Shown piece by piece: positions 26,285 to 35,102 of a DNA stretch of 64,000 nucleotides. This stretch comes from Pseudomonas mosselii. Its GTDB lineage: Bacteria; Pseudomonadota; Gammaproteobacteria; Pseudomonadales; Pseudomonadaceae. The position numbers and the translations under genes were made by a program. Under the pieces are notes generated by a model. The model ran no database searches. It saw nothing but the letters and a program-made list of their open reading frames with translations, and had not been told where the DNA came from. Within the stretch, counting starts at the first letter, position 1; every line of letters begins with the position of its first letter. The stretch lies in assembly GCF_019823065.1 (NCBI RefSeq), contig NZ_CP081966.1, positions 1,391,001 through 1,455,000 of the forward strand, written 5' to 3'.

Positions 26285-26572
26285 GCGCGCGATAGTTCAG
26301 GCACCGCCAATTGCGACTTCAGGAGGCCGAGCGGAGTTCTTGCGGAGGGAGGTGACGGCCATGGATGGCCGTCAAGCGCTGCGCCCCAGGATGGGGCGTT
26401 CAGCGCGGTCCTCCCGGGAGCAAGAACGGAGCGAGGGAACCCCGAAGCGAAGCGTAGGGGCCGGATGAACGGAGCGGGGCGGTTTTGCCTACTTTTCCCT
26501 AGAGAAAAGTAGGTCGCCGTAAAGGCGAAAAGGTGAATAAATGTCGACATCACCTACGAATGTGCTTACAAA
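26285..26572 (-). repeat. Dispersed structured repeat, copy B
   Basis: This intact copy of the repeat split at copy A is in opposite orientation, about 288 bp. Read on the minus strand it contains TCGCC/GGCGA, CCTACTTTTC/GAAAAGTAGG, a GTTCTTGC/GCAAGAAC outer stem, GGGAGG/CCTCCC, GCGCTG-AA-CGCCCCA paired with TGGGGCG-CAGCGC, and GACGGCCA/TGGCCGTC. Differences from copy A keep each stem paired. A 90-codon open frame crosses it, with weak peptide similarity to the frame in copy A, but structure explains the conservation better. Confidence 0.8.
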
Positions 26573-26617
26573 AATCAAAAACAATCATCTGTGAAGCCGA
26601 AGCCGAAGCCAACCCCC

Positions 26618-27082
26618 TCAAACCCAAACCCGCGAACTGGCCACCCCCACCACCAACAACCCAATCAATAAATTAACCCCCACCAACCGCCGAATCCGCC
26701 CCAGCACCCCAGCCCCCGAAGCCCAATCCCCAGCCTCCACCGCCGTCCGCAGTTCAGGCAGCAACAAAGACTGAATCCGCATGAACAACGCAAACATGAC
26801 AATCCCCCCGCCAATCATCACCTGCACGTAACGAGGCGCGGTCTCGAACCCGGCAAACCGCAGGTGAATCATCCCGACCCCGCTGACAGCCAACACCGCC
26901 ACCGCCAGCCAGACCCATCTGAAGAACCGCTGGAAAACCTCCACCCACAACCGCAGCCGCGCAGGCCCCTCCAGCGCGGCAACCGTTGCCGGCCGCAGCA
27001 CCAGCCAGGCGAAGAACATCCCCCCGACCCAGACAAGGGCGGCCAGGACATGCAAGGTGTAGGGCAGGGCAAAGGCAAGCAT
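26618..27082 (-). CDS. CopD-family membrane protein
   Basis: A 154-aa inner-membrane protein with four predicted helices. LPYTLHVLAALVWVGGMFFAWLVLRP at the N terminus is the CopD hallmark, and the His in LHVL and the tryptophan-rich helix are typical. CopD domains are linked to copper uptake or heme/respiratory functions, but single-domain versions like this are uncharacterised. ATG at 27082 has GGAG 6 nt upstream; ATGs at 27094 and 27103 are possible alternatives. The last third of the gene, next to the repeat island, uses atypical G/T-rich codons. It is divergent from dinG. Confidence 0.85.
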   Translation of the reverse strand: MLAFALPYTLHVLAALVWVGGMFFAWLVLRPATVAALEGPARLRLWVEVFQRFFRWVWLAVAVLAVSGVGMIHLRFAGFETAPRYVQVMIGGGIVMFALFMRIQSLLLPELRTAVEAGDWASGAGVLGRIRRLVGVNLLIGLLVVGVASSRVWV

Positions 27083-27180
27083 CCGGATCTCCATGCGGCA
27101 CAAAGGGCAATAGCGGGGTATGATAGCCGGCCCATGCGAAACACTGAAAATATATCCAGCCCTCCGGGCGCCTGCAGACC

Positions 27181-29325
27181 ATGATCAGCAACGAACTCAA
27201 AGCCACCATCCAGGGCGCCTACTCGCGTTTCCTCGAAGCCAAAAGCCTCAAGCCACGCTACGGCCAGCGCCTGATGATCGCCGAAGTGGCCAAGGTACTC
27301 GGCGACATCGCCTGCGACGACGACGGCCGCCGTGCCGGCGAGCCCGCCGTGGTGGCCGTCGAGGCTGGCACCGGTACCGGCAAGACCGTCGCCTACAGCC
27401 TGGCCGCAATCCCCGCCGCAAAGGCTGCTGGCAAGCGCCTGGTAATCGCCACCGCGACCGTGGCCCTGCAGGAGCAGATCGTCTTCAAGGACCTGCCCGA
27501 CCTTATGCGCAACAGCGGGCTGAACTTCAGCTTCGCCCTGGCCAAGGGCCGCGGCCGCTACCTGTGCCTGTCCAAGCTCGACGTCCTGCTGCAGGAAGGC
27601 CATGCCCAGTCGGCCACCGCCCAGCTGTTCGAGGAAGAGGGCTTTCGCATCGAGGTTGACGAGCGCAGCCAGAAGCTGTTCAACAGCATGATCGAGAAGC
27701 TCGCCGGCAACCGCTGGGACGGCGACCGCGACAGCTGGTCCGAAACCATCGAGGACCAGGACTGGGCTCGCCTGACCACCGACCATGGCCAGTGCACCGG
27801 CCGGCATTGCCCGAACTTCCAGCAGTGCGTGTTCTACAAGGCCCGTGAAGGCATGGGCAAGGTCGACGTGATCGTCACCAACCACGACATGGTCCTGGCC
27901 GACCTGGCCCTGGGCGGTGGCGCCGTGCTGCCCGACCCGCGCGACACCCTGTACGTGTTCGACGAAGGCCACCACCTGCCCGACAAGGCCATCGGCCACT
28001 TCGCCCACTATTCGCGCCTGCGCTCCACCGCCGACTGGCTGGAGCAGACCGCCAAGAACCTGACCAAGCTGCTGGCCCAGCATCCGCTGCCGGGCGACCT
28101 TGGCAAGTATATCGAGCAGGTCCCGGAGCTGGCGCGGGAAGTCCGCACCCAGCAGCAGTTCATGTTCACCCTCTGCGAGCAGGTGGCGGATTTCCGCGCC
28201 GGCGAGGACATGGAAGGCCGTGACCGCCCGCGCTACCGTTTCGAAGGCGGGGTGGTGCCTGAGCAGATCCGCGAGGTCGGCATCGAGCTCAAGAAAGGCT
28301 TCGCCCGCCTCAACGACCTGTTTACCCGCCTGGCCGACCTGCTCAAGGAAGGCATGGATGGCGAGAACAACATTGGTATCGCCAGCCACCAGGCCGAGGA
28401 GTGGTACCCGCTGTTCGGCAGCCTGGTGACCCGCGCCCAGGGCAACTGGGAACTGTGGACCGCGTTCACCGCCGAAGATCCGGAAGACAACCCGCCCATG
28501 GCCCGCTGGCTGACCCTGGCTGAAAGCGGCGCGCTGTTTGACATCGAAGTCAACGCCAGCCCCATCCTGGCCGCCGAGATGCTGCGCAAGAGCCTGTGGA
28601 ACGTCGCTTATGGCGCTCTGGTGACCTCGGCAACGCTCACCGCCCTGGGCAAGTTCGACCGCTTCCGCATGCGTTCGGGCCTGCCCCGCGATGCCGTGCA
28701 ATGCGTGGTGCCCAGCCCGTTCGTGCACGGTGACGCCGGGCTGTTGCGAGTGCCCGACCTGGGCGCCGACCCACGGGATGCCACCGCCCATACCGCAGCG
28801 ATCATCCGCGAACTGCCGGCCATCGTCGAGGATGCCCGTGGCGCACTGGTGCTGTTCTCGTCGCGCAAGCAGATGCAGGACGTGTTCGATGGCCTGGATC
28901 GCGACTGGCGCAAGCTGGTGCTGATCCAGGGCAACCTGTCCAAACAGGAGACCCTCAACAAGCACAAGGCACGGGTCGACGATGGCCAGCACAGCGTGCT
29001 GTTCGGCCTGGCCAGCTTTGCCGAGGGCGTCGACCTGCCGGGTGCCTACTGCGAGCACGTCGTGATCGCCAAGATTCCCTTCGCCGTGCCGGATGACCCG
29101 GTCGAAGCAGCGCTGGCCGAATGGATCGAAGCCCGGGGCGGCAACCCGTTCATGGAAATCGCCGTGCCCGACGCGTCGCTGCGCCTGATCCAGGCCTGTG
29201 GTCGGTTGCTGCGTACCGAGCAGGACCGTGGCGTCATCACCTTGCTTGATCGACGCCTGGTCACCCAACGCTACGGCAAGGCTATTCTCAACGCACTGCC
29301 ACCCTTCCGACGGGAAATCGGCTGA
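27181..29325 (+). CDS. dinG: ATP-dependent DNA helicase DinG
   Basis: A 714-aa XPD-like superfamily 2 helicase that unwinds DNA with 5'-3' polarity and removes R-loops and D-loops. Walker A is EAGTGTGKT (residues 61-69). The Fe-S cluster cysteines lie in GRYLCLSKLD and CTGRHCPNFQQC, the Walker B/DEAH-type motif is VFDEGHHLPD, and the C-terminal motifs include LFSSRKQMQDVF and QACGRLLRTEQDRG. Length and order match DinG of E. coli. It appears to be transcribed alone from the short region after the CopD start. Confidence 0.96.
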   Translation: MISNELKATIQGAYSRFLEAKSLKPRYGQRLMIAEVAKVLGDIACDDDGRRAGEPAVVAVEAGTGTGKTVAYSLAAIPAAKAAGKRLVIATATVALQEQIVFKDLPDLMRNSGLNFSFALAKGRGRYLCLSKLDVLLQEGHAQSATAQLFEEEGFRIEVDERSQKLFNSMIEKLAGNRWDGDRDSWSETIEDQDWARLTTDHGQCTGRHCPNFQQCVFYKAREGMGKVDVIVTNHDMVLADLALGGGAVLPDPRDTLYVFDEGHHLPDKAIGHFAHYSRLRSTADWLEQTAKNLTKLLAQHPLPGDLGKYIEQVPELAREVRTQQQFMFTLCEQVADFRAGEDMEGRDRPRYRFEGGVVPEQIREVGIELKKGFARLNDLFTRLADLLKEGMDGENNIGIASHQAEEWYPLFGSLVTRAQGNWELWTAFTAEDPEDNPPMARWLTLAESGALFDIEVNASPILAAEMLRKSLWNVAYGALVTSATLTALGKFDRFRMRSGLPRDAVQCVVPSPFVHGDAGLLRVPDLGADPRDATAHTAAIIRELPAIVEDARGALVLFSSRKQMQDVFDGLDRDWRKLVLIQGNLSKQETLNKHKARVDDGQHSVLFGLASFAEGVDLPGAYCEHVVIAKIPFAVPDDPVEAALAEWIEARGGNPFMEIAVPDASLRLIQACGRLLRTEQDRGVITLLDRRLVTQRYGKAILNALPPFRREIG

Positions 29326-29406
29326 GCGCCGGAGCAAGATGCTAGACCCGTTGTCCATTACTCGATTGCGAGCCCATGACGGGCTCCGAAGGAGAGTCAC
29401 CGCCCT

Positions 29407-31635
29407 ATGATCCGCCGCACCCTGCCTGTCGTGTTCTCCCTGTTGTTCAGTGCGCCCTTGCTGGCCGGGCAACAGACGCTGTTCAGCTTCGTGCGCCCGG
29501 CCTCGGTGGTGAATGTCGTCACCCAGGACGCCAACCTGCCGCAGTACAACGCGGAACAGACAGCCGAAGGCGAAGTGTTGCGGCGGGTGGTGTTCAACCC
29601 GGTGGCGCAGCCGACCCTGCGCCTCGCGCCGCAAGGCGCAGCGTGGGACTGGAGCGCCGGCCAGGCACTGACCCTGCGCCTGCAGAGTGGCATGGACTGG
29701 GCGCTGACTGTCGATGTAACGGTGCAAAGCAGCGACGGGCGTACCCTCACCAGCCGCATCGACCTGCCGGCCGGACCCGCGCAGACCGTGATGATTCCGC
29801 TCAAGGCCAGTTCACCGCTGAGCCAGGGTATGCGCGCCGGGCCACCGATGCCCTGGACTTTCGAGGGACAACGCCTGCTACTGACCAGCAGTGAAGGCGC
29901 GGTTGACTTGGCGCAGGTCACTTCGATCAGCCTGAGCATTCCCGGCCCCAAGGTAGCCCAGAGCCTGTTGATCGAGAAAGTCGGCCTGCAGGATGACGAC
30001 CAGGCGTTCAAGGCTGCCTACAGCGAATTGATCGATGCCTATGGGCAGTCGACTCGGGGCCGCTGGCCGGAGAAGATCGTCGGCGATGAGCAGCTCAAGG
30101 CCGCCGACAACCGTGAACAGGCACAACTCAAGGCCTGGCTGGCTGAGCGCGACAAGCTCAAGCTGGACACCTATGGCGGCCTGCTCGCGGGGCCGGCCTT
30201 CGAAGCCAAGGGCTTCTTCCGCACCGAGAAGCGCGACGGGCGCTGGTACCTGGTGACGCCCGACGGGCATCCGTTCTATTCGCTCGGCGTCAATGCCGTT
30301 GCCGCCGATGGCGGGCGCACCTATGTCGCCGGTCGCGAAGGCATGTTCAAGGGCTTGCCGGGCGAGGGCGACGCCATGACCGCCTTCTACGGCGAAGGAA
30401 ACAATGATGACGGCAATGCCTCGTCCCAGGGTCGGGGCTTCAAGCAAGGGCGCTGGTTCGATTTCTATGCGGCCAACCTGCAGCGCACCTACGGCAAGCC
30501 TTGTCCGCAGGATGGCACGGCCTGCCCGGCGCCGGCCTTGGACGCCCAGCGCTGGCAGGCCCACACCCTCGATCGCCTGCAGGCCTGGGGCTTCAACACC
30601 CTCGGCAACTGGAGCGACCCGGCGCTCGGCCAGGCCAGGCGCCTGCCGTACACCTTGCCGCTGTCGATCGTCGGTGACTACGCCAGCATCAGCACTGGCA
30701 TGGACTGGTGGGGTCGCATGCCCGACCCGTTCGACCCGCGCTTCGCCATGGCCACCGAGCGCGCCGTGGCCATCGCCGCCCGTGATCACCGCGATGACCC
30801 CTGGCTGATCGGTTATTTCGCCGACAACGAACTGGCCTGGGCCGCCCCCGGCGACGATCCCAAGGCACGCTACGGCCTGGCCTATGGCACCTTGCGCCTG
30901 ACCACCGATGTGCCGGCCAAGCGTGCCTTCCTCAAGCAGTTGCGCGACAAATACCGCAACCAGCAAGGGTTGTCGAAGGCCTGGGGGATCGAGCTGACCG
31001 CCTGGGAACTGATGGAAGACCCAGGGTTCGAGGCGCCATTGCCCAATCCGGAGCACCCGGAAATCGAGCGCGACTACCAGTATTTCCAGCAGGTGTTCGC
31101 CGAAACCTATTTCAAGACCATTTCCGATGCCCTGAAGTGGCATGCGCCCAACCATCTGCTGCTGGGCGGTCGCTATGCGGTCAGCACGCCTGAAGCGGTG
31201 CAGGCCTGCGCCAGGTTCTGCGATGTGCTGAGCTTCAACTTCTATACCTTGAAGCCTGAAGACGGCTACGACTTCGTCCGGTTGGCCGAGTTGGACAAGC
31301 CGGTGCTGGTCTCGGAGTTCCAGTTCGGCTCCCGCGATCGCGGTCCGTTCTGGCCAGGCCCGCTGGAAGTCGCCCGCGAGGAAGATCGCGGGCCGGCCTA
31401 TGCCAACTTCCTCAAGGCCGCCATGGCCCAGCCGATGATCGTTGGCGCGCACTGGTTCCAGTATCTCGACCAACCGGCCAGCGGCAGGCTGCTGGACGGC
31501 GAGAACGGCCACCTGGGCCTGGTGGCCATCACCGACGTGAGCTACCCGGGCTTCGTCGAAGCGGTGCGCCGGAGCAACCTGCAGAGCCTCACGCAGCTAC
31601 GCACCGAACTGGACAAGCCCGCTCCCAAAAAATGA
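29407..31635 (+). CDS. Beta-agarase-like glycoside hydrolase (GH50-like)
   Basis: A 742-aa exported protein with a signal peptide (residues 1-20, cut near LLAG). An N-terminal carbohydrate-binding-like beta domain (about 20-190) leads into a TIM-barrel of the GH-A clan. The likely acid/base Glu is in IGYFADNELAW and the nucleophile Glu in KPVLVSEFQFGSRDRG. DWWGRMPDPFDPRF and ERDYQYFQQVFAETYF are typical of bacterial agarase-annotated proteins. True agar degradation is unlikely in a soil Pseudomonas; a galactan or exopolysaccharide substrate is a guess. The gene stands alone, followed by a terminator. Confidence 0.8.
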   Translation: MIRRTLPVVFSLLFSAPLLAGQQTLFSFVRPASVVNVVTQDANLPQYNAEQTAEGEVLRRVVFNPVAQPTLRLAPQGAAWDWSAGQALTLRLQSGMDWALTVDVTVQSSDGRTLTSRIDLPAGPAQTVMIPLKASSPLSQGMRAGPPMPWTFEGQRLLLTSSEGAVDLAQVTSISLSIPGPKVAQSLLIEKVGLQDDDQAFKAAYSELIDAYGQSTRGRWPEKIVGDEQLKAADNREQAQLKAWLAERDKLKLDTYGGLLAGPAFEAKGFFRTEKRDGRWYLVTPDGHPFYSLGVNAVAADGGRTYVAGREGMFKGLPGEGDAMTAFYGEGNNDDGNASSQGRGFKQGRWFDFYAANLQRTYGKPCPQDGTACPAPALDAQRWQAHTLDRLQAWGFNTLGNWSDPALGQARRLPYTLPLSIVGDYASISTGMDWWGRMPDPFDPRFAMATERAVAIAARDHRDDPWLIGYFADNELAWAAPGDDPKARYGLAYGTLRLTTDVPAKRAFLKQLRDKYRNQQGLSKAWGIELTAWELMEDPGFEAPLPNPEHPEIERDYQYFQQVFAETYFKTISDALKWHAPNHLLLGGRYAVSTPEAVQACARFCDVLSFNFYTLKPEDGYDFVRLAELDKPVLVSEFQFGSRDRGPFWPGPLEVAREEDRGPAYANFLKAAMAQPMIVGAHWFQYLDQPASGRLLDGENGHLGLVAITDVSYPGFVEAVRRSNLQSLTQLRTELDKPAPKK

Positions 31636-31658
31636 GCGCTGTCCCTGGCAGCGCTTTT
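31635..31658 (+). terminator. Terminator after the agarase-like gene
   Basis: AGCGCTG / CAGCGCT with a 7-nt loop is followed by a short T-run immediately after the stop codon. Confidence 0.7.
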
Positions 31659-31683
31659 GTGGGAGCGGGCTTGCCCCGCGATA
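31659..31683. repeat. Single REP unit
   Basis: GTGGGAGCGGGCTTGCCCCG followed by CGATA is one REP half, without a facing partner within 100 bp. Confidence 0.8.
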
Positions 31684-31804
31684 GCGTCCCACCAGGGAAC
31701 ATGGACACCCCTGACAACCACCCAGCCATATCCAGTTTGCAAATCGCCCAACTACTGAAACAATGCACCCCTTTGCAAGCCAGGCCGTACAGAGAGGTAG
31801 TCGG

Positions 31805-32950
31805 GTGCAGATCCAGGGTCACTATGAGCTGAAGTTCGAGGCGGTGCGCGATGCCTTCGCCGCGTTGTTCGAGGATCCCCAGGAGCGTGGTGCCGCATTG
31901 TGCATCCAGGTCGGCGGCGAGACCGTGGTCGACCTGTGGGCTGGCAGCGCCGACAAGGACGGCCGCGAGGCCTGGCACAGCGACACCATCGCCAACCTGT
32001 TCTCCTGCACCAAGACCTTCACCGCCGTCACCGCCCTGCAACTGGTGGGCGAGGGCAAGCTGGCCCTCGATGCGCCGGTGGCGCGCTACTGGCCGGAGTT
32101 CGCCCAGGCTGGCAAGGAGCAGGTCACCCTGCGCCAGTTGCTCAGCCACCGCGCAGGTCTGCCGGCCATCCGCGAGCTGCTGCCGGCCGAGGCGCTGTAT
32201 GACTGGCAGGCCATGGTCGATGCCCTGGCCGCCGAAGCGCCCTGGTGGACGCCCGGCAGCGAACACGGTTACGCGGCGATCACCTATGGCTGGCTGATCG
32301 GCGAGTTGATCCGCCGCGCCGACGGTCGCGGCCCGGGCGACTCGATCGTGGCCCGCACCGCCCGGCCATTGGGGTTGGATTTCCATGTCGGCCTGGCCGA
32401 CGACGCGTTCCACCGCGTGGCGCATATCGCCCGCGGCAAGGGCAACCCCGGCGATGCCGCGGCCCAGCGCCTGCTGCAGGTCACGATGCGCGAGCCCGAG
32501 GCCCTGTCGACCCGGGCTTTCACCAACCCTCCGGCAATCCTCACCAGCACCAACAAGCCCGAATGGCGGCGCATGCAGCAGCCAGCGGCCAATGGCCACG
32601 GCAACGCCCGCAGCCTGGCTGGCTTCTATGCCGGCCTGCTCGACGGCAGCCTGCTGGAGTCCGAGCTGCTCGACGAACTGACCCGCGAGCACAGCCTCGG
32701 CCAGGACCGCACCCTGTTGACCCAGACCCGCTTCGGCCTGGGCTGCATGCTCGACCAGCCAGAAGTGGCCAACGCCACTTTCGGCCTTGGCGCGCGGGCG
32801 TTCGGCCATCCCGGCGCGGGCGGCTCGGTCGGCTTTGCCGACCCCGAACACGACGTGGCCTTTGGCTTCGTCACCAATACCCTGGGCCCCTATGTGCTGA
32901 TGGACCCGCGCGCTCAACGCCTGGTGCGTGTCCTTGGCAGTTGCCTTTGA
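31805..32950 (+). CDS. Serine beta-lactamase-fold esterase (EstB-like)
   Basis: A 381-aa class C beta-lactamase-related hydrolase without signal peptide. The catalytic S-x-x-K is SCTK in NLFSCTKTFTA, the tyrosine motif is in GYAAITYGWL, and HPGAGGSVGFAD near the C terminus resembles the third motif. Family VIII esterases of this kind cleave small esters and sometimes beta-lactams. I chose GTG at 31805 because GAGG lies 7 nt upstream and the peptide then begins VQIQGHYELKFEAVRDAF; an ATG at 31763 is less likely. Confidence 0.85.
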   Translation: MQIQGHYELKFEAVRDAFAALFEDPQERGAALCIQVGGETVVDLWAGSADKDGREAWHSDTIANLFSCTKTFTAVTALQLVGEGKLALDAPVARYWPEFAQAGKEQVTLRQLLSHRAGLPAIRELLPAEALYDWQAMVDALAAEAPWWTPGSEHGYAAITYGWLIGELIRRADGRGPGDSIVARTARPLGLDFHVGLADDAFHRVAHIARGKGNPGDAAAQRLLQVTMREPEALSTRAFTNPPAILTSTNKPEWRRMQQPAANGHGNARSLAGFYAGLLDGSLLESELLDELTREHSLGQDRTLLTQTRFGLGCMLDQPEVANATFGLGARAFGHPGAGGSVGFADPEHDVAFGFVTNTLGPYVLMDPRAQRLVRVLGSCL

Positions 32951-33049
32951 TCGGGTAACACGGGTATTGCCCGGAGCCTTTGACTATCCTCAATGCCAAC
33001 GCCTGACGGGTATGGGCAAAATTTCTTTCTATTTCATGGTGTATCGCTG

Positions 33050-34027
33050 ATGTCTTCACATAAAACCTTAGCACTCGCCCTGTGCCTGGCCATGACCGGC
33101 TGCGCCAGCCACTCCCAGGACGCTTCCAAGGACAGTGGCTTGAACTGGTGGCCCTTTGGTTCGGACAAGGTCGCCGACAAGGAAGTGAAGGAGGCTGTCG
33201 TCGAAAACGTCGCCAAGGCCGATGCCAAGTCCGAGAGCGCCAGCCGCTGGTGGTGGCCGTTCGGTAGCGACGAGAAAAAGGACAAGGTCGCGGCGGTGCC
33301 GAAGATCGACCAGAAGGCCACCCAGGCCTGGCTCGACCAGTACGAGCCAAAGGTCCGCGAAGCGATCAAGGGCAGCAAGTTCGAACTCGAGCGCCGTGAA
33401 GATGTGCTGGCGGTAACCATTCCGGTGGACAGCGCCTACAACCCGGACCGTCCGAACATGCTGCTGCCGGTCACCCTCGGCCCGATCACCCAGGTGGCCA
33501 AGGCCATTGAGACCGACACCAAGACCGCGGTGCTGATCCTCGGCCACGCCGACAGCAGTGGTGCCACCGCCGCCAACCAGAAGCTCAGCCTCGAGCGCGC
33601 AGCTTCCGTGTCGGCGATCTTCCGTCTCAGCGGCCTGCAGCGTGACCGCCTGATGCTCAAGGGCATGGGCTCGGTGATGCCGCGCGCCGCCAACGACAGC
33701 GCCGAGGGCCGTGCCCTGAACCGACGCGTCGAGCTGCTGCTGACCCCGCAGAACACCATGGTCGCGCTGCTGGCCAAGTACCAGCAGGCCGCCCCGGCGC
33801 CAGCCCCGACGGCGATGGTCGCCACCCAGGATGCCAAGGCCCCGGCGGCCAAGCCAGCCGCCAAGGCCGCTGCCAAGCCAGCTGCGAAAAAGCCGGCCGC
33901 CAAGGCCAAGGCGCCGGCCAAGGCCAGCACCAGCGCGAAGAAGAAAGCCGCTCCGGCCAAACCTGCCGCGAAGAAGGCCGCCACCGACAAGAAAGTCGCC
34001 GCCAACAGCCCTGCGAAGACCAACTGA
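33050..34027 (+). CDS. OmpA-family lipoprotein with Lys/Ala-rich tail
   Basis: A 325-aa lipoprotein: signal with lipobox MTGC, two WWPFGSD motifs about 40 residues apart (residues 30-75), an OmpA-like domain (about 130-245) with [20 protein letters not shown] and [12 protein letters not shown], and a 75-residue tail of PAAK/AAKK repeats. The tail resembles histone-H1-like or AlgP-like low-complexity sequence and is strongly basic, so it may bind anionic cell-wall or surface polymers. The gene is 19 bp upstream of pdxH and may share its transcript. Confidence 0.88.
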   Translation: MSSHKTLALALCLAMTGCASHSQDASKDSGLNWWPFGSDKVADKEVKEAVVENVAKADAKSESASRWWWPFGSDEKKDKVAAVPKIDQKATQAWLDQYEPKVREAIKGSKFELERREDVLAVTIPVDSAYNPDRPNMLLPVTLGPITQVAKAIETDTKTAVLILGHADSSGATAANQKLSLERAASVSAIFRLSGLQRDRLMLKGMGSVMPRAANDSAEGRALNRRVELLLTPQNTMVALLAKYQQAAPAPAPTAMVATQDAKAPAAKPAAKAAAKPAAKKPAAKAKAPAKASTSAKKKAAPAKPAAKKAATDKKVAANSPAKTN

Positions 34028-34046
34028 TCGTCAAGGAAACGCAGTC

Positions 34047-34694
34047 ATGACCCAATCCCTGGCCGATATGCGCCGCGACTACACCCGTGATGGCCTGGCC
34101 GAAGCCCAGGCCCCGGGGGAGCCGTTCGCGCTGTTCCACCACTGGTTCGCTGATGCGGTGAAGACCGAACAACTGCCGGTGGAAGCCAACGCCATGACCC
34201 TGGCGACCGTCGACGCCGACGGCCGCCCGCATTGCCGGGTACTGTTGCTCAAGGCCCTCGATGCCCGAGGCTTCACGTTCTTCACCAATTACGAAAGCGC
34301 CAAGGGCCAGCACATCGCGGTGAACCCGTTCGCGGCCATGACCTTCTTCTGGCCGGCGCTGGAGCGCCAGGTGCGAATTGAAGGGCGGGTGGAAAAGGTC
34401 ACGGCCAAGGAGTCGGACGATTACTACCAGGTACGCCCGCTGGGCAGCCGCCTGGGCGCCTGGGCGTCGCCGCAGAGCCGGGTGATTGCTGACCGTGAGG
34501 AGCTGGAAGGGCTGGTCAAGGCCACCGAGGCGCGCTTTTCCGATACGCAACCGCATTGCCCGGAACACTGGGGCGGCTACCGCCTGGTGCCGGAGCGTGT
34601 CGAGTTCTGGCAGGGGCGAGCGAGTCGCCTGCACGACCGGCTGAACTTCCGGTTGGTCGATGGCCAGTGGTTGCGCGAGCGCCTGGCGCCCTGA
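34047..34694 (+). CDS. pdxH: Pyridoxamine 5'-phosphate oxidase
   Basis: A 215-aa FMN enzyme oxidising PNP or PMP to pyridoxal phosphate, the last step of vitamin B6 synthesis. RRDYTRDGL at the N terminus, [42 protein letters not shown] and the C-terminal RLHDRLNF signature are typical. The length equals that of the family. AAGGAAA precedes the ATG at a suitable distance. The stop is followed by a strong hairpin shared with the convergent small gene. Confidence 0.97.
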   Translation: MTQSLADMRRDYTRDGLAEAQAPGEPFALFHHWFADAVKTEQLPVEANAMTLATVDADGRPHCRVLLLKALDARGFTFFTNYESAKGQHIAVNPFAAMTFFWPALERQVRIEGRVEKVTAKESDDYYQVRPLGSRLGAWASPQSRVIADREELEGLVKATEARFSDTQPHCPEHWGGYRLVPERVEFWQGRASRLHDRLNFRLVDGQWLRERLAP

Positions 34695-34697
34695 GGT

Positions 34698-34722
34698 GCT
34701 GGGGCTGCAAAGCAGCCCCAGC
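34698..34722. terminator. 11-bp hairpin between pdxH and the convergent gene
   Basis: GCTGGGGCTGC / GCAGCCCCAGC with a 3-nt loop lies 4 nt after the pdxH stop. There is no T-run, so termination is only presumed. Confidence 0.6.
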
Positions 34723-34723
34723 A

Positions 34724-34954
34724 TTACCGATACCCCGCCGCCTCCCGCTCCAGCCACGCCGCCAACTCCTTGCGCCGCACTTTCTCCACCCGCGCCCGCT
34801 CGAGCAACTTGAGCATGAAATCCCGCTTCGCCGGATCCTCCCCGGCTAGCGACAGCGCTAGGTCCCGGTCCATCCAGCGACGCATGCGCACATACAGCCA
34901 CCCGTGAAAATACAGGCCGGCGATAGTCACCACGACGACGATGAAGTAATCCAT
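34724..34954 (-). CDS. Small membrane-anchored hypothetical protein (76 aa)
   Basis: The start at 34954 gives MDYFIVVVVTIAGLYFHGWL, a single N-terminal membrane helix, followed by a charged amphipathic cytoplasmic tail (FMLKLLERARVEKVRRKEL). I recognise it only as a conserved Pseudomonas protein of unknown function. An in-frame upstream extension to 34999 has no ribosome binding site. It is convergent with pdxH and divergent from the SlyB-like gene. Confidence 0.72.
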   Translation of the reverse strand: MDYFIVVVVTIAGLYFHGWLYVRMRRWMDRDLALSLAGEDPAKRDFMLKLLERARVEKVRRKELAAWLEREAAGYR

Positions 34955-35102
34955 GGCTATCCTTGGTCTCACGTTAAAGGCCCGCCACATGGCCGGCATA
35001 GGCTGTACCTGGGCTGAATGAAAACAATTTTATAACGTTTGCGTCGTGACACCTGTCAAGGCGCGGAGTCTAATGAACACTTGTCTTCTGGAGATTGACC
35101 CC

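Noticed and set aside
25873..26553. Open frames of 79 and 90 codons in repeat copies A and B with similar peptides (LAPGRTAL, ALDGHP, PSPPSA, GLLKS).
   Set aside because: Neither has a ribosome binding site or a known family. The base changes between copies preserve pairing of stems, so the shared frame is better explained by conserved nucleic acid structure. A small peptide cannot be fully excluded.
22700..26900. Diversity-generating retroelement or retron as the cause of the skewed flanks.
   Set aside because: No reverse transcriptase, template/variable repeat pair or accessory gene occurs in the window, and the change is broad C depletion rather than adenine-specific.
26869..29727. Very long minus-strand open frame (952 codons) opposite dinG.
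   Set aside because: It is a shadow of dinG caused by high GC in third positions; the peptide is low in recognisable motifs and dinG is clearly real.
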